This document shows positions 1 to 7,984 of a stretch of DNA of 64,000 bases, one piece after another; within the stretch, counting starts at the first letter, position 1; every line of letters begins with the position of its first letter. The translations under genes and the position numbers were made by a program. A model generated the notes under the pieces. That model was not told where the DNA came from and did not search any database. It was given only the letters and a program-made list of their open reading frames with translations. Source of the stretch: Rhodococcus sp. NBC_00297 (GTDB taxonomy: Bacteria; Actinomycetota; Actinomycetes; Mycobacteriales; Mycobacteriaceae); the NCBI RefSeq assembly GCF_036173065.1, contig NZ_CP108041.1, forward strand, positions 2,483,001 to 2,547,000, read 5' to 3'.

Positions 1-683
1 AACGATCCGTAGGTGCGCAGGACGGGCAGGAACTCGTTGGGTCGACGACGCTCCTCGGGGAGCGTCTCCTTCAGCAGGAACATCGCCACGAGCATGAGGG
101 CGGCACCCACGACCGCGAGCCCGGCGAACACGCCGCGCCACGACCCGTGGATGAGGACGAGGCTGCCGAGGCTGGGTGCCACGATCGGCGCGACGCCCAT
201 GACCAGGACCAGACGCGACATCACGGTGGCGGCGGCCCTGCCGTCGAACAGGTCGCGGACGATGGCGATCGCGATGACCATGGCGGCGGCGGCACCGAAG
301 CCCTGCAGGGCTCGGGTCACACCCAGGACGCCGACGGTCGGAGCGATCATGCACAGGAGCGACGCGACGATGTGGATCATCGTTCCGGCGATGAGGGGCC
401 GTCGACGTCCCAGGGAGTCCGAGAGCGGCCCGATCACCAGCTGTCCCACGGCCAGTCCGATGAGGGTGCCGGTGAGGGTGAACTGCACCGCGGCATCCGT
501 GGACCCGAGGTCCTCGGTGATCGCGGGCAGCGCCGGGAGGTACACGTCGATCGTGAGCGGCCCCAGCGCGACGAGGGCGCCGAGAACCAGGATGGTGCGA
601 AGCCTGGAGGGTGCGGCCGGCTGGTCGGAGGTACCGACTGCCATGCCGGGAGTCGCCGAGGTGGTGCGGGAGTCTGTCGTCAC
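1..683 (-). CDS. Bcr/CflA-type MFS drug exporter, partial (C-terminus outside window)
   Basis: The reverse strand reads an open frame from about 683 to the window edge. Early residues give a first membrane segment followed by TIDVYLPALPAI, the hallmark of Bcr/CflA multidrug exporters, then an MFS loop motif (GPLSDSLGRRRP) between helices 2 and 3. It should be an inner-membrane proton-coupled exporter for small toxic compounds. Only about 228 residues (six helices) are visible, so the second half lies outside. The GTG at 683 is the longest sensible start; an in-frame ATG at 644 is the alternative, and neither has a clear ribosome site. It follows the DUF309 gene on the same strand by 50 bases. 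Confidence 0.85.
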   Translation of the reverse strand, partial: MTTDSRTTSATPGMAVGTSDQPAAPSRLRTILVLGALVALGPLTIDVYLPALPAITEDLGSTDAAVQFTLTGTLIGLAVGQLVIGPLSDSLGRRRPLIAGTMIHIVASLLCMIAPTVGVLGVTRALQGFGAAAAMVIAIAIVRDLFDGRAAATVMSRLVLVMGVAPIVAPSLGSLVLIHGSWRGVFAGLAVVGAALMLVAMFLLKETLPEERRRPNEFLPVLRTYGS

Positions 684-733
684 CCGGGGTGCAGCACCGT
701 GCGGCCGCGATGTGTTCCCGATCCGTGTGACGG

Positions 734-1219
734 TCAGGTGAACTGTCGGCGATGCGTGAGGTGCGGGACTGTCGGAACGGGGGACTCCCCGCGGTCCAGC
801 GCAGCCACCAGAAGGTCGGCCCACCGCATCAGGCCCGCGATGTCGATGTCGTGGGGTGCGTCGGCGTACGTCCCGATGCGATCACGTCCCTGCGTCAACA
901 GCGAGGTGGCTCCCACGCTATTCCCCCGCAGCAGGTGGGTGAGACCGACGGCGAGCTGGGCCAGGCCCTGCCACAGTGCACGTTCCCCTGGCGTACTGAT
1001 CTTCCACGTGCCTTCGAGGATCTCGTGCGCGTGGAAGGGCATGCCGTCGTCGAGGAGTTGCTGGGCACGGACCAGGGACTCGACCGGCGGGAGCTGGACG
1101 TCGTCCGGAATGCGCTCGACGCCCTCGGCTCCGCGGGGCAGGGGACGTCCGAGCCCGTCGCGGGGCCGGCCGTTCTGTGGCCGGCCCTCGGGGTTGCGCT
1201 CTCGTCTCGGCGTGACCAC
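734..1219 (-). CDS. DUF309 family protein
   Basis: This encodes 161 residues. The central part reads FHAHEILEGTWK followed by LWQGLAQLAVGLTHLLRGN, the conserved His/Glu helical signature of DUF309 proteins, small all-alpha proteins of unknown function. The first 40 residues are charged, proline/arginine-rich and probably disordered. It starts at a GTG 10 bases beyond the stop of the aldo/keto reductase gene on the same strand, so the two may be co-transcribed. No activity is established for the family; the conserved His and Glu residues suggest metal binding, which is inference. Confidence 0.8.
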   Translation of the reverse strand: MVTPRRERNPEGRPQNGRPRDGLGRPLPRGAEGVERIPDDVQLPPVESLVRAQQLLDDGMPFHAHEILEGTWKISTPGERALWQGLAQLAVGLTHLLRGNSVGATSLLTQGRDRIGTYADAPHDIDIAGLMRWADLLVAALDRGESPVPTVPHLTHRRQFT

Positions 1220-1229
1220 CGAGACGACG

Positions 1230-2177
1230 CTACTCGCCGACCTTGTCCGACAATGCGGTCAGACGGTCGAGCTCGTCGGCGGTCAGCGACAACGTCGGGG
1301 CGTCCGTCAGGGACGCGAGCTGTTCGAGACGGCTCGCGCTGGCGATGGGTGCCACGATGCCGTTGCGGGAGAGCAGCCACGCCAGTGCCACGGTGGGGAT
1401 CGCGGAGCCGTGAGCGTCCGCGATGTCGGCGAGCGCCCCGACGACCTCGAGGCCGGCGTCACTGAAGTAGCCGGACGTCATCGCTGCACGGGGTGTGCCC
1501 TCGATGTCCTCGCGCGTGCGGTACTTGCCCGTCAGGAAGCCCGAGGCGAGCGCGAAGTACGGGAAGACGCCCAACAGATTCTTCTCGGCGACCTCCATCA
1601 GCTCCGGCTCGTAGCTGCGGCGATGCACCAGGTTGTAGTGCGGCTGCAGCGCCACGGGTGCGTCGAACCCCTCGCGCTGTGCGATGTCGATCCACTGCCG
1701 CGCGCGCTCCGCCGTGTAGTTGGAGATGCCTACATACCGCACCTTGCCGGCCTTCACGAGTGCGTCGAAGGCGGCCACCGTCTCCTCGAGCGGGGTGTCC
1801 GCGTCATCGAAGTGTGCGTAGTAGAGGTCGATGCGATCGGTCTGCAGGCGCTGCAACGACGCGTCGGCCGCAGCAGCGACCGTGCCCGCGGCCAGACCCT
1901 TGAACTGGGGGTGCTGGCTCACCTTGGTGGCCAGGACGACGTCGTCGCGCCGGCCCGTCGAGGTGAACCAGTTCCCGATCACCGTCTCCGACTCGCCGCC
2001 CGAGTTACCGGGGGCGAAGGCGGAGTACGAGTCCGCGGTGTCGATCAGCGAACCACCGGCTCCGAGGAAGGCCTCGATGATGCGGTGCGAGTCCGGCTCG
2101 TCGCTCGTCCATCCGAAGGTGTTGGCACCGAGTGCGAGCGGGAAGACGTCCAGGTCCGAGGTTCCGATACGAGTCAT
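1230..2177 (-). CDS. Aldo/keto reductase
   Basis: This 315-residue protein is a cytosolic NADPH-dependent carbonyl reductase of the (beta/alpha)8 aldo/keto reductase fold. The catalytic tetrad is visible: Asp46 and Tyr51 in LIDTADSYSAF, Lys in VVLATKVSQ and His in LYYAHFDD. The later GISNY segment and the C-terminal SASRLEQL stretch match the cofactor-binding side. The length is normal for the YajO/Tas-like group. The ATG at 2177 directly precedes a typical N-terminal beta hairpin (MTRIGTSDLDVFPLALG). The substrate cannot be told from sequence. It sits upstream of the DUF309 gene on the same strand. Confidence 0.92.
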   Translation of the reverse strand: MTRIGTSDLDVFPLALGANTFGWTSDEPDSHRIIEAFLGAGGSLIDTADSYSAFAPGNSGGESETVIGNWFTSTGRRDDVVLATKVSQHPQFKGLAAGTVAAAADASLQRLQTDRIDLYYAHFDDADTPLEETVAAFDALVKAGKVRYVGISNYTAERARQWIDIAQREGFDAPVALQPHYNLVHRRSYEPELMEVAEKNLLGVFPYFALASGFLTGKYRTREDIEGTPRAAMTSGYFSDAGLEVVGALADIADAHGSAIPTVALAWLLSRNGIVAPIASASRLEQLASLTDAPTLSLTADELDRLTALSDKVGE

Positions 2178-2238
2178 GTTCGGTGCAACACCTGTGAGCC
2201 GTCGCTATTTCCGCCCGGCACCGGGTGAGAGGCGTCCG

Positions 2239-2757
2239 TCAGGACAGCGCCGCCGTGCTGACGCCGATGCCGCCCGTGGTGTCGGCGCCGTAACGAGCGA
2301 TCTCCGCGTCGAGGTCCAGCGGAGCGATGCTGGAACGACCGTGGAGGACGGCGTCGTCGATGCGGTCCGCGGGCACGAGCCAGGCGATCTCGAACTCGAT
2401 GCCGTCGGGATCCTGGCCGTAGAGACTCTTGGACGTCGAGTGATCGGATGCGCCGACCAGTGCGCCCGCGGTGGCCAGCTTCTCCCGCAGGTCGACGAGA
2501 TCGGACAGCGTCTGCACCTCCCAGGCCAGGTGGTAGAGCCCGACGGTGCTGCGGCCGGCCGGGGACGCGCCCGCTCCGTCGCCGACGGAGAACAGGCCGA
2601 GGTCGTGGTCGTTCGTGCTGTCCGGCGCCTGCACGAACACGGCGCGATCGCCCATGGACATCACGACGCGGAAACCGAGCACGTCCGAGTAGAAGCGTGC
2701 GCTGCGCTGGGCGTCGCGCACGTAGAGCACGGCGTGGTTCAGACGGGAGATGGCCAT
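2239..2757 (-). CDS. VOC family (glyoxalase/extradiol dioxygenase-like) protein
   Basis: The 172-residue product has two beta-alpha-beta-beta-beta modules of the vicinal oxygen chelate fold. Likely metal ligands are His in LNHAVLYV, His in LYHLAWEV and Glu in GIEFEI, as in catechol-2,3-dioxygenase-like and glyoxalase-like members. The last 45 residues are an extension beyond the basic fold. It is probably a cytosolic metal-dependent dioxygenase or isomerase; the substrate is unknown. A perfect 12-bp palindrome lies 36-47 bases upstream of the ATG, so the gene is likely under a dedicated repressor. Confidence 0.85.
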   Translation of the reverse strand: MAISRLNHAVLYVRDAQRSARFYSDVLGFRVVMSMGDRAVFVQAPDSTNDHDLGLFSVGDGAGASPAGRSTVGLYHLAWEVQTLSDLVDLREKLATAGALVGASDHSTSKSLYGQDPDGIEFEIAWLVPADRIDDAVLHGRSSIAPLDLDAEIARYGADTTGGIGVSTAALS

Positions 2758-2792
2758 GAGAGGTCCCTTCGGATCGAGGCGTTGTCGCTAGC

Positions 2793-2804
2793 TTGAAGCT
2801 TCAA
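2793..2804. promoter_or_regulatory. Operator-like palindrome upstream of the VOC gene
   Basis: TTGAAGCTTCAA is a perfect 12-bp palindrome, and a third CTTCAA half-site follows at 2805-2810. The cluster is 36 bases upstream of the VOC start codon in a 175-base gap that holds nothing else obvious. Symmetry and placement fit binding of a dimeric repressor (MarR- or TetR-type), which is inference; no regulator gene is adjacent. Confidence 0.45.
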
Positions 2805-2932
2805 CTTCAACTGTACCCCGGTTGTTCCCGCAGCCGCGTGGACACAGCCTGCGTGAACCGAACACCCGCTCCTGCGTGCGGGAGATCGTGTGGGCTCACC
2901 AGTACCTGTGTGCACACACCTCGCAGCGTCCG

Positions 2933-3895
2933 TCAGTGATGGCGGTGGTCGGTGACCACGGTGCGCGGACCGAACTTCGGGCGCAGGGCCGTTCCGCTGA
3001 CCTCGAGCAGACGTACCGCGCGATAGCGGTGCGGCCGGATCGGCGCCAGGTACTCGAGCATCTCGTCGTCCGTCATCGGTGCCCCCGTCAACGTCCATCC
3101 GATCACCGACGCCAGGTGGTAGTCGCCGACGGACAGAGCGTCCGCATCTCCCAGCGCCCGTTGCATCACCTCGGCCGCGGTCCACACGCCGATTCCGGGA
3201 ACGTGGCGCAACCGGCGCTCGGCATCCTCCCTCGTCATGGACACGATCGGTTCGAGCTTGTCGGCCAGGGCGGCGCTCCGCACGATCGTCTTGGAGCGCT
3301 TCGGATCCACGTTCGCCCGGTGGAACTCCCAGGACGGCACCCGCCGCCAGACCTCGGCGGGCGGCGGTACCCGCATCCCCGCGGGCGCCGGTCCCGGTGC
3401 CGGCTCGCCGAACTTCGAGAGCAGGTAGCGCCATGCCGCGAAGGCAGCGACCCCGTGCACCTTCTGCTCCAGAACGGCCGGGACCAGCGCCTCCATGACC
3501 TGCCCGGTGCGGCCGATACGCAGGTGGGGAAATCGACGATGCGCCTCCGCGAGGATGCGGTGCTCGGGCGCGAATCCGTCGGCGTCGTCGTCCATGCCCA
3601 CGAGCCCCGGAAGAGAGTCGAGGAACTCCGCGGAGCCGGCGCCCCAGGCCTCGCAGGTCACCTCGAACCGGTCCACCTGGCGCAGGCGATACGTCACCGG
3701 CCCCGTGCGAAACCGTGAGGTGCGCCAGATGGATCCGTCGGCCTCCACCCGATGGGCGGGATCGCCCGCTCCGCGGCGGTGTGGCGACAACGAATACCGC
3801 AGGGCGAGTGGGCGATCCGAGGTGAGCGTGATCTCCACCGCGCCGCCGCGGGAAGTGTGTCCGGGGTCGAGCACGGGAAACGAGCTAGCCGACAC
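2933..3895 (-). CDS. HhH-GPD DNA glycosylase (AlkA/3-methyladenine type)
   Basis: This 320-residue protein belongs to the helix-hairpin-helix glycosylases that excise alkylated bases. The HhH element reads LRHVPGIGVWTAAEV and is followed by the catalytic Asp in the GPD-type segment (SVGDYH). The N-terminal 150 residues form the beta-rich domain seen in AlkA-like members. There is no FeS cysteine loop, which excludes MutY/Nth. Its start overlaps the stop of the upstream reductase gene by 11 bases, indicating translational coupling. The partner gene does not suggest a repair role. Confidence 0.85.
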   Translation of the reverse strand: MSASSFPVLDPGHTSRGGAVEITLTSDRPLALRYSLSPHRRGAGDPAHRVEADGSIWRTSRFRTGPVTYRLRQVDRFEVTCEAWGAGSAEFLDSLPGLVGMDDDADGFAPEHRILAEAHRRFPHLRIGRTGQVMEALVPAVLEQKVHGVAAFAAWRYLLSKFGEPAPGPAPAGMRVPPPAEVWRRVPSWEFHRANVDPKRSKTIVRSAALADKLEPIVSMTREDAERRLRHVPGIGVWTAAEVMQRALGDADALSVGDYHLASVIGWTLTGAPMTDDEMLEYLAPIRPHRYRAVRLLEVSGTALRPKFGPRTVVTDHRHH

Positions 3896-4916
3896 GGACG
3901 AGGGTGCGACCGATGGTGGCCCCGTCGCGCAGGGAGTCGAGCACTCCCGCCACCTCGTCGAGAGTCACCTCGGTGGTGACCTCGGCGAGCCGACTCGGGC
4001 GCAGGGAACCGGCCAGGTCGTTCCACAGGGTGCGTCGGGCCTCGATGGGCAACTGCACCGAGTCGATGCCCAGCAGGGCCACTCCCCGGAGAATGAAGGG
4101 CAACACCGTGGTCGAGAGCCCGGCTCCCCCGGTGAGCCCGCTGGCGGCGACCGCGCCGCCGTACCTCGTGGTGCTGAGTACGTGCGCGAGGGTCTTGCCG
4201 CCGACACAGTCGACCGCGGCGGCCCACTGCGCCTTCCCGAGGGGACGCGGCGCCGCGTCGGGGTCCTCGGGGAGGCGGCCGATGATCGAGGACGCGCCGA
4301 GTGTGGTCAGCAGGTCGTGTGCCGACTCCTTGCCGGTGGAGGCGACCACCTCGAACCCGGCCTGCGACAACAGGTCCACGCTGACACTGCCGACCCCGCC
4401 GCTCGCTCCGGTGACCAGTACCGGACCGTCGGACGGGGTGAGGCCACGCGCCAGCAGGGCCTGCACGCTGAGTGCGGCGGTGAAGCCCGCGGTGCCGATG
4501 GTGGCGGCGTCGGCCGTCGACAGTCCGTCCGCGAGCGGTACGACCCACTCGGCCGGAACGCGCGCGTACTCGGCGTAGCCGCCGTGACGTCCGGTGCCGA
4601 TCTCGTAGCCGTGTGCCACGACGCGGTCACCGACCGACACCCCGTCGTACGTCGAGGAGACCACCACACCGGCGAGGTCGATGCCGGGGACGATGGGGTA
4701 CTCCCGCACCACTCCGCCCTTCGGGGTGACGGCCAGGGCGTCCTTGTAGTTGGCGCCCGAGTACTCGACGCGGACGACCACCTCGCCCTCCGGCAGGAAC
4801 GACAGGTCGACCGTCTCGGACGTCAGATCCACACCGTCGTCGGTCTGCCGGGCGACCAGGGCGCGGAAGTTCTCCGGGATCTCGGTGGCGGATCGATCGT
4901 CGGTCGGCGAGGTCAC
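3885..4916 (-). CDS. YhdH/AcuI-type zinc-independent MDR oxidoreductase (acrylyl-CoA reductase family)
   Basis: This encodes 343 residues of an NADPH-dependent medium-chain reductase. The N-terminal GroES-like part holds NYKDALA and VPGIDLAG, both typical of YhdH/AcuI proteins that reduce acrylyl-CoA or quinones. The Rossmann part has VTGASGGVGS. The zinc-ligand cysteines of alcohol dehydrogenases are absent. The GTG at 4916 is chosen because GGGAGA lies just upstream; a longer frame reaches 5165 but its extra residues are low-complexity and run over the divergent promoter region. The end overlaps the glycosylase start by 11 bases. Confidence 0.88.
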   Translation of the reverse strand: MTSPTDDRSATEIPENFRALVARQTDDGVDLTSETVDLSFLPEGEVVVRVEYSGANYKDALAVTPKGGVVREYPIVPGIDLAGVVVSSTYDGVSVGDRVVAHGYEIGTGRHGGYAEYARVPAEWVVPLADGLSTADAATIGTAGFTAALSVQALLARGLTPSDGPVLVTGASGGVGSVSVDLLSQAGFEVVASTGKESAHDLLTTLGASSIIGRLPEDPDAAPRPLGKAQWAAAVDCVGGKTLAHVLSTTRYGGAVAASGLTGGAGLSTTVLPFILRGVALLGIDSVQLPIEARRTLWNDLAGSLRPSRLAEVTTEVTLDEVAGVLDSLRDGATIGRTLVRVG

Positions 4917-5052
4917 GTGGCGTCTCCCTGTGTCGGTCCAGATCGAAGTCTGGGCTGATGGTTCACGTTCGAGAGTAGGCCGAGCCGTGGACAGGGTGTG
5001 CGCTCGGCGCGGGACCACGGAATTGTCGGTCCTCGGCCGTACTGTCTCGAGG

Positions 5053-5538
5053 GTGATCATCGTGAGTACCGACGGTTCGTGCCTGAAGAACCCCGGCGGG
5101 GCCATCGGCTGGGCCTGGGTCGACCACACCGGCCCGTCCGCCTCCGGCGGAGAAGCGTCCGGCACGAATCAGATCGCCGAGCTCAGGGCGTTGTACGAGG
5201 CCGTGGCCGCGCATCCGGGTCCGGAGCCGATGCTCATCGAGTCGGACAGTCAGTACGCCATCAAGTGTGCGTCGGAGTGGCTCGCCGGGTGGAAGCGCAA
5301 GGGCTGGCGCACGTCCACGGGTGGGCCGGTGCGCAATCTGGAACTGGTCCGCGCGATCGACCGTGCCATCACCGAGCGCGAGGGTCCGGTGCGGTTCCGC
5401 TGGGTCCGCGGACACGTGGGCAACCAGTTCAACGAGATGGCGGACGAGCTGGCAGGAATCGCTGCGCGCGGGATCCGAGACGGTTCGCTGACGCCGTGCG
5501 AGCCGGTCGGCGCACAGGAACCCGTCACGCTCTTCTAG
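5053..5538 (+). CDS. rnhA: Ribonuclease HI
   Basis: This 161-residue enzyme cleaves the RNA strand of RNA-DNA hybrids (R-loops, primers). The acidic active site is visible: Asp7 in STDGSC, Glu43 in IAELRAL, Asp65 in ESDSQY and a late Asp in EMADELAG, with the basic handle around WKRKGW. The open frame extends upstream to 4750, but the fold starts at VIIVSTDG, so the GTG at 5053 (or the GTG at 5062) is the real start. A TACTGT -10 hexamer at 5040-5045 ends seven bases before the GTG, so the mRNA may be leaderless. It is divergent from the MDR reductase. Confidence 0.9.
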   Translation: MIIVSTDGSCLKNPGGAIGWAWVDHTGPSASGGEASGTNQIAELRALYEAVAAHPGPEPMLIESDSQYAIKCASEWLAGWKRKGWRTSTGGPVRNLELVRAIDRAITEREGPVRFRWVRGHVGNQFNEMADELAGIAARGIRDGSLTPCEPVGAQEPVTLF

Positions 5539-5547
5539 AGCAGAGGC

Positions 5548-5820
5548 TCATTCCTGGCGAGCGGTCTGCTTGTCGTCCTTGTCGCCGGCGGTCACGTCGC
5601 GCGGACTCGGGGCGGGCAGATCCTTGCCCTCGTCCACGGCGGCCTCACTCCGATCGAGGGTCGGCGCCGGCTCGGCCTCGGCATGGTTGTCGAACTCGCG
5701 CACGGCCTCGTCGCGCTCGTCCGGACTCTGTGCAGTGTCCGCACCCGTGCCCTTGGACTCCTCGCGCGGGTCGATGGATGCGGTGTCGACGGGCTCGTTC
5801 ACGGAATCACTCATGAGCAC
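5548..5820 (-). CDS. Small acidic hydrophilic protein of unknown function
   Basis: The 90-residue product (88 if the ATG at 5814 is used) is rich in Asp, Glu, Ser and Pro, with no hydrophobic segment, cysteine or recognised motif. It looks intrinsically disordered. It lies on the minus strand, convergent with RNase HI (nine bases apart) and 42 bases downstream of the DUF4190 gene. Codon use matches its neighbours, which is why I keep it as a real gene, but no function can be assigned. Confidence 0.55.
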   Translation of the reverse strand: MLMSDSVNEPVDTASIDPREESKGTGADTAQSPDERDEAVREFDNHAEAEPAPTLDRSEAAVDEGKDLPAPSPRDVTAGDKDDKQTARQE

Positions 5821-5862
5821 CGGTGTGCCCGATCGACCGCGCGGTCAACCCTTCCGCACCTG

Positions 5863-6420
5863 TCACGGCGTCGGAGCGGGCGTCAGGGTCACCGAGAACT
5901 GGTTCTCCAGATTGTCGGTGAACTGCTGCTGGCACTGCTCGACCCGTGTCGCGTCGCCACCGGCGTCGCTGAGGCAGGTCGCGAGGTCGCCGACTCCCAC
6001 CTCGTTGAACACCCACACGGTCAGGGCGATGAACACCGCGCCACCGATGATGCCGAGGACACCCAGCACCAGCCCCGTCGTGGCGACGCCGCCGTTCGTG
6101 GCTTCGCGGCGCTTGACTCGGCCGCGGCCGAGCACGCCGAGCACCACGGCGATGATGCCCAGGAAGATGCCGAATCCGAAGGTCCAGAAGGCCAGGATCG
6201 ACAGGATGCCGAGAATCAGCGCCGCGATTCCCACGCCGTTCTTCGGGCTGACCGGGGGCTGGCCGTAGCCGCCGTCGTAGCCGCCGGGTGGTGGGTACTG
6301 CCCGCCGGAACCGGGCTGCTGACCGTACTGAGGCTGCTGACCGTACTGAGGCTGCTGACCGTACGGCGGTTGCCCGCCGTACTCGGGCTGCTGGCCGTAC
6401 TCGGGCGTGGGACCGCTCAC
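5863..6420 (-). CDS. DUF4190-type membrane protein with Gly/Gln/Tyr/Pro-rich head
   Basis: The 185-residue protein starts with about 70 residues of repeated QQPxYG units, followed by two hydrophobic hairpins separated by a basic loop (GRGRVKRREATNGG), the arrangement of DUF4190 proteins. The C-terminal 45 residues are polar and probably extracellular. The GTG at 6420 is preferred over the longer frame because GGAGAG precedes it. The repeats are encoded by an 18-bp tandem repeat. The family is membrane-bound and uncharacterised; a role at the cell envelope is inference. Confidence 0.75.
   Translation of the reverse strand: MSGPTPEYGQQPEYGGQPPYGQQPQYGQQPQYGQQPGSGGQYPPPGGYDGGYGQPPVSPKNGVGIAALILGILSILAFWTFGFGIFLGIIAVVLGVLGRGRVKRREATNGGVATTGLVLGVLGIIGGAVFIALTVWVFNEVGVGDLATCLSDAGGDATRVEQCQQQFTDNLENQFSVTLTPAPTP
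6314..6364. repeat. 18-bp tandem repeat inside the DUF4190 gene
   Basis: GGCTGCTGACCGTACTGA occurs at 6314-6331 and 6332-6349, with a truncated third copy to 6364. It encodes successive QYGQQP units on the minus strand. In-frame repeats like this expand or contract by slippage, so the length may vary between strains. Confidence 0.9.
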
Positions 6421-6538
6421 TGGTCTCTCCTGACGGGCGACTCGGCTGGTGTCTCGCACTGTAGCGCCGGACGGCACCTTCGGCGTGGGTGCGTGATCGC
6501 ACCGTTACCGCAGGTGTCCGGTGGGGTATCTCAGCAGG

Positions 6539-7354
6539 ATGAGTACGTGGACCGTCAGCGACGGCACAGTCCTGCACTACACCGACCAGGGAACGGGACA
6601 GCCGCTCGTGATGCTGCACGGGTGGGGATTCAGCGGCCGCTTCTTCGACGGCAGTGTCGATCGGCTCGCCGAGCATGCCCGTGTGATCACCGTCGATCTG
6701 CGCGCACACGGTGATTCCGAGGACCCGGGCCACGGTTACCGGGTGTCGAGGTTGGCCAAGGACCTCCGCGATCTGCTCGTGGGGCTGGAGCTGACGGACG
6801 TCACCGTTCTGGGGTGGTCACTGGGTTGTCCCGTGATCTGGAGCTACCAGGAGCTGTTCGGCACCGACATGCTGGCGCAGGCGATCTACGTCGCGCAGAC
6901 TCCTCGCCAGTACCGGACGCCCGAGTGGACCCTGGCGCACACCAGCATCTTCGACGACGCGTCGCTGGCCGCGGTGCAGGGCCGTGTGACGTACGACCGC
7001 GAGAACTTCGACCGCGAACAGCTCGACGAGATCACCGCCACCGACCTCCCCGCAGAGCGTGTCGAGGTCCTCCTCGCGGAGATGACGAAGATCTCCTCGG
7101 AGGCGCGCAACGCGGTGATGGCGGACCACACCCATCACGACTGGCGCGATCTGCTGCCGGCACTCGAGCTGCCGTCGCTGGTCATGGTGGGCAAGCACGA
7201 CAAGGCGTTTCCGTGGGAAGCGGCACAGTACGTGGGTGACACGATTCCCGGCGCGCGCACCGTCGTGTTCGAGAACAGCAGTCACGCACTGTTTCTCGAC
7301 GAGCCGCGGAAGTTCGAGGACGAGGTGCTCGGCTTCCTCGCCGAGCACTCCTGA
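6539..7354 (+). CDS. Alpha/beta hydrolase (haloperoxidase/esterase-like)
   Basis: This 271-residue cytosolic hydrolase shows the full alpha/beta-hydrolase set: oxyanion-hole HGWGFSG, nucleophile Ser in GWSLGC, Asp in VGKHDKAFP and His in NSSHALFLDEP. The organisation resembles cofactor-free haloperoxidase-like esterases. The start is placed at the ATG at 6539, where the fold begins (MSTWTVSDG); an in-frame GTG at 6521 would add six residues. It is divergent from the DUF4190 gene. The substrate is unknown. Confidence 0.85.
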   Translation: MSTWTVSDGTVLHYTDQGTGQPLVMLHGWGFSGRFFDGSVDRLAEHARVITVDLRAHGDSEDPGHGYRVSRLAKDLRDLLVGLELTDVTVLGWSLGCPVIWSYQELFGTDMLAQAIYVAQTPRQYRTPEWTLAHTSIFDDASLAAVQGRVTYDRENFDREQLDEITATDLPAERVEVLLAEMTKISSEARNAVMADHTHHDWRDLLPALELPSLVMVGKHDKAFPWEAAQYVGDTIPGARTVVFENSSHALFLDEPRKFEDEVLGFLAEHS

Positions 7355-7397
7355 CCTCGGTGGTTTGCGGACAGCGGTTCGCGGACACCCGGCAGGC

Positions 7398-7793
7398 ATG
7401 AGTCAAGACCTGTACACCGCCACTGTCACCGCCACCGACGGATCGATCTCCTCGAGCGACGACGTGCTCTCCCTCGATGTCCACGAGCCCTCCGACCTCG
7501 GGGGTCCGGGTGGGGCGACCAACCCCGAACAGTTGATGGCCGCTGCGCTGAGCTCGTGCCTGCTCGAGTCGCTGCGCATCGCAGTCGGTACCGCGGGTGG
7601 ATCCCTCGAGGGTGCATCGGTGGAGGGACAGGTGACGTTGTCCTCCGCGGACGGCGCGGGCTACGACGCGGCCTACCGCCTCGGCGTGACACTGCCGGGC
7701 GTCGACAACCCGGGCGACGTGCTCGAGCAGGCACGGTCGATCTGCCCGTTCCTCAAGACCGTCACCGGCGTGGACGTGACGCTGAGCGAGTGA
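7398..7793 (+). CDS. OsmC/Ohr family peroxiredoxin
   Basis: This 131-residue protein is a thiol peroxidase that reduces organic hydroperoxides. The peroxidatic Cys is in LSSCLLESL and the resolving Cys in SICPFLK, the paired positions of Ohr/OsmC proteins; GGATNPEQLMAAALSSC is the family signature. The length is typical of Ohr. It starts 43 bases after the hydrolase stop, so the two may be one transcript. No OhrR regulator lies nearby. Ohr or another OsmC subgroup cannot be separated with certainty. Confidence 0.88.
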   Translation: MSQDLYTATVTATDGSISSSDDVLSLDVHEPSDLGGPGGATNPEQLMAAALSSCLLESLRIAVGTAGGSLEGASVEGQVTLSSADGAGYDAAYRLGVTLPGVDNPGDVLEQARSICPFLKTVTGVDVTLSE

Positions 7794-7900
7794 GCGCCGC
7801 CGGCTGACCGTTCCCGCGGGTGTTCCGCCTCGCCGTAGTGGTTGCAGCCGCTGCGGGAGCATGGAACGCCTGCGGGAACCACTCTCGGGCCCGCCATGTC

Positions 7901-7914
7901 CGCCTCCAGCGAAC
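7901..7914 (-). promoter_or_regulatory. ClgR-like box upstream of lon
   Basis: Read on the minus strand, this is GTTCGC-N5-GCG, exactly the motif reported for ClgR, the activator of clp and lon genes in Streptomyces; the central CGC-N5-GCG is also the core of mycobacterial ClgR sites. It ends 70 bases before the lon start codon. All nine fixed bases match. Binding is inference. Confidence 0.55.
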
Positions 7915-7984
7915 GCCCTCATCTGCGGGAACACCGGGGCCCACCGCCAAGTTGAGCTGATCACGCGCAACCTTGGAGGACCCC

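Noticed and set aside
4750-5052. N-terminal extension of RNase HI by 101 residues
   Set aside because: The extension overlaps the 5' end of the divergent reductase gene, is Ser/Arg-rich without homology, and the RNase H fold starts at the GTG at 5053, which has its own -10.
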